Shown here: positions 55,413 through 64,000 of the stretch, piece by piece | How positions within the stretch are numbered: position 1 is the stretch's first letter | Layout: every line of letters begins with the position of its first letter | Assembly: GCA_964247055.1 (NCBI GenBank) | Contig: OZ176057.1 | Location: 372,001 to 436,000, forward strand | DNA: 64,000 nucleotides | From: Paragordius varius | Taxonomy: Eukaryota; Nematomorpha | Direction: 5' to 3' | The notes under the pieces: model-generated | Database searches by the model: none | Seen by the model: only the letters and a program-made list of their open reading frames with translations | Told to the model about the DNA's origin: nothing | Position numbers and translations under genes: made by a program

Positions 55413-56300
55413 TAATGCATTTAATTCAATCAAACAGTAGATTTCTTTATTTAACAAACTTTAATAAGACAATTATTATAATCAATCAGAAATGTGTATC
55501 CAATTAAGACATTAAACGGGTTAAGCAGTGCTCATCAAAAAATATTAAGTTTCACAAAAAAACATATATATTGTCCCAAGCGCACTATATATTACCGAAA
55601 TAAATTTGATAGCTATTTTAAAAATTTACAAATATTTATATTGAAAATAGATACATCAAAATTTTAATGAATAAATCAGAGGCATAACGTGGGCCGCGGT
55701 TTCGAATACCATACCACTGGTTTCAAGTTTTTACATATTTAAGGAAAAATTTTCATTTTATTTTGAAGCAAATAAAAAATAAAAAAGAGTTTTTTAATGT
55801 ATATTTGGCATATCGAAATTATCATTTTCCGTTTTTTAAAAAAAACCTATTTTAAATTCGAAAATTAGCTTTCAGAGCCACACGTTAAAAATAAATAATA
55901 TAATATATTGTTTTTATATGTTTTATACTTATATTTTGAAACTTAAACGTTAAATTGCAAATAACTTCAAGTTAAGACTTAAACATTTCATTAATTATCT
56001 TTGTCCGAATTTTAATTCCAAATTTTTTTTCAAGTTTCTAATTATTTATTATTAGAAAGGCCAATTACCAAAATAATCATTTTTATACCTTTTATTACTT
56101 CTTTAATCACTATTTCCGTTAAATATATTACAATCTTATAATCGCAGTCAAATGATTCATTTATTTATTGTAAATTATATATGATATGGTTCAATTGTTT
56201 TTTATGTTACTTTTAAGATATCTTTTAAGTTATTACTTAGATTGTAAAGACGGAATCCATACACTTAAATAGGGTTGACCAAAGCCTCGGCAAACTAGTT
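55413..56300. other. No gene seen
   Basis: AT-rich spacer between MITE copy G and the LINE start at about 56308. It would hold the upstream region of the minus-strand amine oxidase gene only if that region extended past the MITEs. Confidence 0.4.
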
Positions 56301-56307
56301 CATAAAA

Positions 56308-59020
56308 ATGCCAAAAATTAATATGATAGATAAAATACTTATAGGAAACTGGAACTTCAAGGGTTTGAATGAAGAAAAAAAGACTCTAATAAGAAAAGAT
56401 ATGCAAAGAATCCAATTAAACATTTTGGGCCACTGAAACCCAATACAAGGGCAACGCTATTTATATAACGAAGATTGTATTTATATGTCGGGACAAGATG
56501 AAATAAGGAGGGAGGGTGTCAGTGTAATATTAAATAAAGAATATAATAAATATGTCAATTATAATTATGAGCATCAGATTTAATGTTAGCCCGGTTAACT
56601 TAACATATATCATTGTGTACGCCCCTACAGTGGACTCCGAACAAGAAACAATAGATGCAAACGAACACCTCCAAGACTTAATAAATTCTGTACCTAAAAA
56701 GGATATGATTATGATAGGTGGTGATTGGAATAGTAAGGTTGGAAATTAAGATTACGACAAGATAGTGGGAAAACACGGATTAGGCGAAAGGAACGAAGTT
56801 GGTGAACGATAAATACAATTCTGTATGATTAAACAAATTTTTGTTGATACATGGTATAAACAACATAAAGAAGTTATGCATGGACGTCCCCTTGTGAAAA
56901 ATATAAAACCAAATAGATTAGTTTATAGGACAACAAAAATGAAAAAGTTCTCCATTAATGCTAAAACCAAGAAAAGTTGTGACTGCTAAGCGATCATCAA
57001 CTATTAAAAAACAATTAAAACGCACATGTTAAAACTCCGGAATAATAAATAATAACACAAATACAATGTTGAACAAATCCATTTAGAATATAAGATACAA
57101 GTAAACAATTTACTTGTTTTAGATAATTAATACTCAGAAAACCAATGAATTAGTATAAAAACATTAATTCACGAGAAAACACAAAAACATTTACCAAGTA
57201 AAAAAAACATTATATAAGAAAGGTATATCAGATGACTGTATGAAAATAATTGAAGGAAGAAGAAAAGCTAAGAAAAGATATAATACATATGGTTAAGAAA
57301 TTGAATTCAAGACGCCAGAGACAGAAAAGGAAAAACCTGGAGGAATATTTCAACGAATGCACGACTATTGAGGAAAACAGAAAAGGCTTAAGCAAGCCTC
57401 TGTTCCAAACCATCAGAAAAAAAACAAATCAATACCAACTTCCAAACATAATAAGGTAATGATGGAATGATCTTGACGACGGAAATAGAAATCAAACAAA
57501 GATGGGAAAATTACACCAAACAGCTATATAGTGCGCACCCAGGTGCAAACGATAGACAAATATATGGGAATGCGGATGATGAGTTATGTATACTGGAAGC
57601 AGAGGTAATAAAAACTTTAAAATCGATACCAATGAGGAAAGCCTCGGGAATAGACAATATTTGGAATTAATAAGAGATATACCAATATTTGTTGTGCATA
57701 GATTGTGTCAGAATGGGAGTCAGTATTTGGCCAAAAGTCTGGCAAACTTCACTGTTTATCCCAATCCTTAAAAAGAAAGATAAATCAAATTGCGAAAACT
57801 ATAGAAACATAGCTCTCATTAGTCATGCAACTACAATTTTATTGAAGATTATCCATAACAAAATACACCAAGTGATAGCCAAGATTCCAGATGTTCAAGC
57901 AGTATTTATGAAAGGGCGTAGCACAAGAGATCATATTTCTAACGTAAGACATAATTGAAACTTGTAAACAATTTCAAGTAGAGTTAGTAATATGTTGTAT
58001 TGATTATATCCCAAGCTCTTGACTCAATTAACCATGTCCATTATGGTGAAGTTTGGAAGCAATGGGAGTTACTGCAAAGCTAACCTTGCTCAAAAATTGT
58101 ATGAAGACCAAAAGGCCACACAGTTGCAACGAAATTTTAATACAGAAAGGTTTTAGGAGGATGTTGCCTCTCACCATAATTGTTAATTGTACAGAAATGA
58201 TCATGAGGAAATTAGATGAAGCCACTGAAAGCCTAAGGATAGGAGGAAGAAGGATTAACAATTTAAGATTCGCAGATGACACTACGCTGATCGCAGATAA
58301 TGTAGAAAGTTTAAAGAATATGATAAGGTTAATAAGAGAAGAAAGCAATAGATATGGATTGAACCTCAATCCTAAACTAAAATTATGAGTTTATTAGAAA
58401 ATAACCCTAATATAACCATAGATGACACCCCAGTAGAATAGTAAATGAAATCCTATTTTTAGGCTATGTAATAGGTTTAAACGTCTCTTCCACGCCAGAT
58501 ATTAACGCCGCATATAGGGAAGTTAGCTGCGAACATGTTGACTAAATTATAAAGTAAAGATATCAATTTAAAAACCAAAAAGAGAGTAATGAAATGCATG
58601 GTTTTTCCGGTATCAAGTTATGCTGCCGAAGTTAAAACAGAATGATAAAAAGAGGATTGGAGCGTTTAAAATATGGTGTTGAAGGAGAATGTTGAATATT
58701 AGATGGGCTGACAAGGTTCAGAATGAAACAATAAGAGAAATATTAAATATTGAGAGTCGCTTAATGGAAGCTATAATAAAAAGAAAGTTCACATACATGG
58801 GTCACATTTTAAGAAATAGATCTCTGGAGAAGGATTTGATTTTTGGAAAAGTTTAAGGGAAAAAAAGGGAAACCGATGTTAAGATGGCTGGATACTGTAA
58901 AGAAGGAAAATGGTAGATATATAGGAATTGGGAGAAATAACACGGGAAAGAGATAAGTAGAGAGAACTCGTCATTTTAGTTTCCGAGGGGTCGAACTCGA
59001 CCTAAGGAAATACCTACCTA
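56308..59020 (+). mobile_element. RTE/BovB-like LINE, whole length but broken
   Basis: Plus strand. Endonuclease from ATG 56308 (KILIGNWNFKGLNEEKKT; IIVYAPTVDSEQETID; MIMIGGDWNSKVG at about 56705). RT at about 57460-58390 (KASGIDN; LKKKDKSNCENYRNIALISH; VFMKGRSTRDHI; IGGRRINNLRFADDTTLIAD). C-terminal region to about 58990 (MLNIRWADKV; FTYMGHILRN; RWLDTVKKE). The wording of RT motifs 2-C is that of BovB-type RTE elements. At least eight stops or frameshifts, so it is inactive. No target duplication was identified. Confidence 0.8.
58053..58388 (+). pseudogene. RT palm/thumb segment of the RTE/BovB-like LINE
   Basis: Open frame ending TEMIMRKLDEATESLRIGGR, LRFADDTTLIADNVESLKNM, RYGLNLNPKLKL. 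FADD is the catalytic box. The motif B region before it (expected GVRQGC.LSP) is damaged. Confidence 0.8.
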
Positions 59021-60494
59021 GAAATTTTAATACATTTAATGTCATGATATTCATGAAAGCAGCATTCAGGTTTAGCTGATAAATTTTACTAGCAATATAT
59101 GATTTGCGACTTTTTTGAGGCAATCAATATAAAGCCTGAAAAAGACTTCTTAAGCGTAAAAAATTATATCTATTTTCCTAGCAGAGCATTTTTTGCGATT
59201 TGTGTGCACTTTTAAAGCACTGTAATTTGGGGGTTGAGTTATATATAATCAAAATGTTATTGAAAGGCCGCATAAAATCATTTAGGTCTTGGCTTAGTGC
59301 AGAGAAAAAAACACTATACACAACCAAAAATATTTTAAGAATATATTTTTTGATAAGAATGTATCAGATTTTTATGGTTTTAGTATTGAGCATTTGAGTC
59401 ATATATGATTTATACTTTTGTAGTAATTGCTCCTTATCAAAATCGCTAAATTATTAAAACAATTTGCGGACACAAGGCACACTCAAAAATTCTGGTGGGG
59501 CTTTCAATACGATTCATTTATGCATTTTTACTATTTGCTATATTTCTCTACATCTAAATATAGAATCAGCGCGCAAATTAATTTTTTTAGTGAATGCTAG
59601 ATGTTACTGCAAAAAGAACAAAATATTTATGTCAAATTTAATTTTTAGATGTGGGCTCCGGTCTAAAATTTGGACTACTCCAATCGGGCTAATTGTTTAT
59701 TTACATGGCCATTATAGCTTTACTTCATTCTAAGGACATGTTTAATCATTTTCAATTTAGAAAGTATTTAAACCACTTTTGTTATAAATTGATACGAAAC
59801 GGGCTAATTTTATAATTGGTTGTTTCCTTATATAATAAAACTGGTACTTTGGTCAAAACCAATATGGCAATATTTCAATTCATATGAAGCCAAGTTTTTA
59901 CATCAAAGCTTTAAGTAATCCAGTGGTGAGTACCAATAAATTAATAATTTAAAATTTTTGACCAGTCAAGCTAATAAACTTTCTAATTAGGTTAAAAAAT
60001 TCCATCAAAATAAATTATATATATTGGAAAAAATCATTTTTTCTTACATATACATTTTGATTATCAAGCGAATAAAGCGGTCGAGTAATTTTCTAAGGAC
60101 TAGCGGCCTATCAGAAATCGTTAGACAAGCTTAGGATGGAAAGTAATATAGTTTTATATTAAAGCCCGGTTAGACCTTATTTACTTAGCTGGTTTATTAC
60201 TTGCTTAGAAGTATTTCTTTCCGCTAAAGGTTGTTTTTACAACTATTCCATATAGTGAAAAAATTAACTGAATTTTTAGGCATCCATTCATTAAATTTCC
60301 AGGATATTATTTAAATTATTATAGCAAACTTAGCTGAATTATATATTTATTTAAAGAGTAAATGACACCTTTTAGTTTAAAATAAATTTCTTACAGTTTT
60401 ACCCAATTCGATAGGGTTTATTTATAGTTATATAAAATACACAATCAACAATCAATTACGTAAATTTGATTCTTGAATTAATATTAATGTTTTT
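59021..60494. other. No gene recognised
   Basis: AT-rich spacer. Open frames at 59200-59397 and 59464-59733 lack any family resemblance. The promoter of the plus-strand gene at 60495 would lie here. Confidence 0.35.
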
Positions 60495-60603
60495 ATGAAA
60501 TTCATCAAATTTTTTAAAAAATCTTGTTGTTGCTGTTGCTGTCCCGTCACCGATGAAACCGTTGAAACAAATCCCGCAGACAATCCGCAACCAATTGTGA
60601 GAA
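60495..60603 (+). CDS. Poly-Cys protein exon 1
   Basis: ATG at 60495, 36 codons plus one base, GC-richer than its surroundings. Donor GTAACT at 60604 joins exon 2 in frame (A|GA = Arg). The alternative donor GTGAGA at 60597 would lead to a stop in exon 2. Confidence 0.6.
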
Positions 60604-63587
60604 GTAACTAAAGCTTATATTGTCTATTAAATCTTAAATTATCCATAATTTCGTGGTATTTTTTAAGAAACACATTATTGCATGCTTGATTTGGATGTTA
60701 GGGTAATACTGAATTTAGACTGTACAGTTGTTTAATGACAAAGTATTAAGCATTATAGTTTAATATGTCTTATATTGTATAAAGTTTTTTAAATACCTTT
60801 ATCCTCTTATTCAACTATAGATAAGAAAAACAAATGGCAATTTTTGAATATTTTCAGGAAAAAAAGGGCTCACCCCACTACCAATGAAGGAAACCCAATC
60901 AGTATGTGTTAACCATTATATCCTTGATTTAAGTCACATTTCAAAATCTAACATTTGAAATACATTATAATGCAACAAAAACGACTGACTATAATTAACT
61001 GAATATAAATTTTAAAAAAGATTTCCAAAATAATGTGAAAAGAAATAGAAAAGTAAGATGTAACTATATCGCTCATTATTTTAACTACGTATAGCGTATA
61101 GTTTAAATTGATTATCATACACATCTGTTAAACTTGTTTACTTAAGATGTGAAATGTTACGAATGATTGATTTTTTGTAAATAAAGTTGATTTGAGTTTC
61201 TTTGCTGCACAGATGTAGTATACCATTTTAAGAGAGATTTGAATGGTTTTAGACAAAAGTGTACGCGAATTATATTTTTATACATACAAAAACAAAAGAC
61301 TCAAAGCAATCGATTATTCTAAAATAAACCCTAAAATAAAGTAAAACTGAATCGATTTTTAATTTAAAAAGTAAAAATGAAGTATTTGCTAATGATATCT
61401 TTTCACGTTGGCCCGAATATTAAAGGGATCTTGAGCCTAAAATTTTCAATTTCAATAATATATCGCTAGACTTTTAAGCTAATACATAACTTGCCACCTC
61501 ATTGATATATTCAATCAGCATCATCAGTCAAGCGACAAGTTTTTTAAAAAGTCATTAATACCGAAAACTTTAACATAAAATAGATATATTTTAAACAGTT
61601 TTTAAAAAATATTAAATTAATCTTTGATATATTCAAAGTTTACGTGTAGTATATCAAGGAGGTTATATTATTAAAAAAATTTAGGTCTCTGGAACGGGAA
61701 AAACATAATCTTTGCGTTGATATATAAATATGGTTGCTCCTATGATAATATTGATATTTTAGACACAGTTACCTCAATATTAAATTTTACACTGCTTTTA
61801 CATTGCAATTCATATGGTAATTCCATTTCTATAATAAATTAAAAGCTATTGAATAGATTTGACATTTTGCTAACCAAACAGGCCCATATTTTAGAATTTT
61901 CATGCCGAATAAAAAAGGTTGCGGTATCTTGCAAAAAAACGTATATCAACTATTTTAACTTCTTTGATTTTTATATGAATGTCAAATTTCGGTTTAAAAA
62001 TTAAGTTTTTAGAAATCAGTATTATTGTATTGTCTAACTAGCCTTTACATTTTGAACAACCTTGAGCCGCCCGCATCGCATATATAATAAAACTTAAGTT
62101 AATTAAAAAGTGGGCCTTTTGTGTTAAAGTTCGGCAAAAATATCTATGAAGCAAAATAAGAAAGCGTATTGGAATAAGGTGGGACTTATGTTGCCAAAAT
62201 AAATCCCTTTTCTATCTTCGCTCTCAACCCTGAACGGACCTGTGCAAATGATTTCGTCATCCCTAATATAATTTGACCGTCTTAATTAATAGGGTGCATC
62301 GAAATTATTTCAAATTTTTATGGAGTATATTAAAAATCTAAAATAAGCTTATATTAAATACTCTTTTATCTTTTGATCTTTTGACTCAAATATACTATTT
62401 AATTTTAGCGATTAGAGCAATTCAATAAACTTTATTGTTGTCTGATGAAATGTTTACCTATTTAAAAAATGTAACTAAAGGGACTTTGCAATGGCTGCAG
62501 GGAGTCTATAAGAGAGAGCCAAGCTTTTAATACCTTTGGGACGAAACAGGATATGTTCTTCATAAAATCATGTAAATTGTGTAAAAACATATAAAGACAA
62601 TACAGTATCTGAGGAAGAAAAATGCAACTTATCCTTATTTCGCTCCAAAGGCAGTGTAAGCTTGGCTCTTCCTCCCAGTGTCCCTCCAAACCTTGCAGCC
62701 AGAATTTGCCAACAAAGGTCGGCCTGCAAGTCACTGCAACGTATCTTCTGGTTACTTAACACGTAACTTATCAGATATCAATAAAATCTACTTAATTGCT
62801 TTAATCCCTAGATTTATAATCTATTTAGGGAAACTCAAAAGATATTGCATATAAGTATAAGAATAATTTTTTAATCTGGCCTGTCACCCATTCACATCAT
62901 TAGACGAATATTAATTTCTCAGACGCATATTTTTAAAACCCTTTACTTATATTATATAAATTTCATACAAATAATAGTAAATATGTGTTTAAATCTTACA
63001 TAAAAAGACAAACTAAAAATAATTAATTTGGTTATTCTTAATTTCTAAACACAATCCCGATTTAATAGATGATCAAGCTGTTAATTTAGAACAGAATATA
63101 GTTGAGGCTGGAGATATAAAACCAACGAATTTGAGTAAGTTATTTATTTAGATTATATACTGCATTTTGTATAGATTTAAATGCTAAACTACTTAATATT
63201 GTAGACATTTTATTAAGTTTAGTATTCAAAGAAGGAACTACGTTTTATGTTGTTTAATTATATTATTGTGATATTTTTTGGAATAAAGCCTTTTAATCCA
63301 CTAAAATGTTTTATTAATATGTGCTCAAAGCGATTTTTAGAGTCAACAAAAGTGTAAATTCAAAAGGACCATATGAATCGTTATATATTTTGCCTTCTAT
63401 ATATTTTGTGACACTATATAATATTTATTTTTCCCTCGTAGCAATTTGGAATGGGAATCTTAGTATGCGTATATCATTATTTGTTAAAAAACCATATTAT
63501 TACTAATATTTATATATTCAATTTATTTTATTTATATACATCATCAATTAAGCTAACGATCATCCAAACGCAGTCAATAATTCAAAC
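60495..63587 (+). CDS. Small poly-cysteine protein gene, partial exon chain
   Basis: Exons supported by splice sites and phase: 60495-60603, 60858-60901, (gap), 63069-63134, 63553-63587. Exon 1 begins MKFIKFFKKSCCCCCCP, a basic/hydrophobic start with six Cys in a row, then the acidic-polar VTDETVETNPADNPQ. Exon 2 gives KKGLTPLPMKETQS, exon 3 DQAVNLEQNIVEAGDIKPTN, exon 4 NDHPNAVNNSN, with further exons presumably to the right. Lys residues next to a Cys run suggest a palmitoylated, membrane-attached small protein (inference). No family is recognised. The phase from exon 2 (0) to exon 3 (needs 1) implies a missed exon, or use of a GT at 60906. Confidence 0.5.
60858..60901 (+). CDS. Poly-Cys protein exon 2
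   Basis: Acceptor TATTTTCAG, donor GTATGT: both strong. Reads KKGLTPLPMKETQS in the frame dictated by exon 1. Confidence 0.6.
60902..63068. other. Probable intron(s) of the poly-Cys gene; GC-rich island inside
   Basis: Mostly AT-rich. One missing exon (length 3n+1) may be hidden here. The segment 62465-62760 is clearly richer in G+C, with open frames on the minus strand (QILAARFGGTLGGRAKLTLP). It matches nothing I recognise and could be an unrelated repeat or exon. Confidence 0.35.
63069..63134 (+). CDS. Poly-Cys protein exon 3
   Basis: Acceptor GATTTAATAG, strong donor GTAAGT. Reads DQAVNLEQNIVEAGDIKPTN L, acidic; phase 1 in and out. Confidence 0.5.
63553..63587 (+). CDS. Poly-Cys protein exon 4
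   Basis: Acceptor CAATTAAG, strong donor GTAAGT; A|CT then NDHPNAVNNSN. Phase agrees with exon 3. Very short, so support is moderate. Confidence 0.45.
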
Positions 63588-64000
63588 GTAAGTACAAGTT
63601 TCATACATCAATCATATTACACAATTAAGAAATAGTTTTAATATTATATAATATATTATATGGGTTTTTTCAAATCAGCCGTTAATAAAATTATTACTTT
63701 TACATCCATTATTTTTAGATATAATATTTTTCAGGATTTTTTTATTAAACTAAATAATTTTTTTGGATTTAAAATTTTAATTACAATAACAAGTTAATAT
63801 TTTTTCATTAAAATGCAGTTCAAATATAATTCATCTAAAAAAACTAATCACTAACAAAATTTTTGGGCTTACACTTTACTAACATTATAATGAATACTTA
63901 CCTCTTTTAAAATAAAGATTATTCATAAATTGGCACAAAGTATATCTAAGCCCCTTTTAACTCTGAAATATCACATCCAGAAATTCGATCTTATTATCAA
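63588..64000. other. No gene seen to the window end
   Basis: AT-rich; probably intron of the plus-strand poly-Cys gene. Confidence 0.35.

Noticed and set aside
1-64000. tRNA, rRNA or snRNA genes
   Set aside because: I looked for cloverleaf-like A/B boxes and conserved snRNA or rRNA phrases by eye and found none; a covariance-model scan would be decisive.

Overview
The window is AT-rich nuclear DNA of an invertebrate animal. The evidence is intron-split host genes with GT/AG boundaries, several non-LTR retrotransposons (LINEs) with animal-type endonuclease and reverse transcriptase, and dense non-autonomous DNA transposons. There is no prokaryotic operon structure. I cannot fix the phylum from sequence alone.

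Host genes. (1) 864-1638 (-): first coding exon of an unrecognised secreted protein. (2) about 7237-18855 (+): SNRNP27, a U4/U6.U5 tri-snRNP splicing protein. It has an RS-rich first part at 7.2-7.5 kb, a core exon at 15.65-15.79 kb and a last exon at 18.80-18.86 kb; the two large introns hold nested transposons. (3) 41156-54087 (-): a flavin amine oxidase (monoamine/polyamine oxidase family). I could follow it through 13 coding exons with matching intron phases and a predicted length of about 710 residues. (4) 60495-63587 (+): short, phase-compatible exons of an unrecognised small protein with six consecutive cysteines near its N-terminus. Remnants of host-like genes are an LRR pseudogene (30.0-30.8 kb) and a fragment with a PWAP/CxxC/MPFxVPM signature (40.25-40.75 kb).

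Mobile DNA. A PIF/Harbinger-like transposon with arms of about 850 bp (8.2-14.0 kb) is split by an almost full-length RTE-like LINE (10500-13676) flanked by a 17-bp target duplication. Other LINE copies lie at 20.1, 24.5-28.2, 17.5 and 56.3-59.0 kb. Five non-autonomous families recur: TTAA-flanked 0.57-kb MITEs beginning CACTT; about 0.25-kb MITEs with long terminal inverted repeats beginning CAGT; foldback elements whose terminal repeats are tandem 21-bp minisatellites; an 0.8-1.1 kb element ending in CTAGTGT; and hAT-like elements with GGGCCGC subtermini. A degenerate tandem repeat of roughly 285 bp fills 20.6-22.45 kb, and a 1.08-kb near-palindrome lies at 35365-36444.

Main leads: apparent ultrashort introns (23 and possibly 21 nt in SNRNP27, 42 nt in the amine oxidase); the inverted-minisatellite foldback family with two unit types; the amine-oxidase stop codon lying in a transposon terminus; MITE loading of nearly every amine-oxidase intron; and LRR gene remnants between a MITE terminus pair. 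All exon models come from reading splice sites, phase and protein-family fit by eye. No search or transcript data were available.
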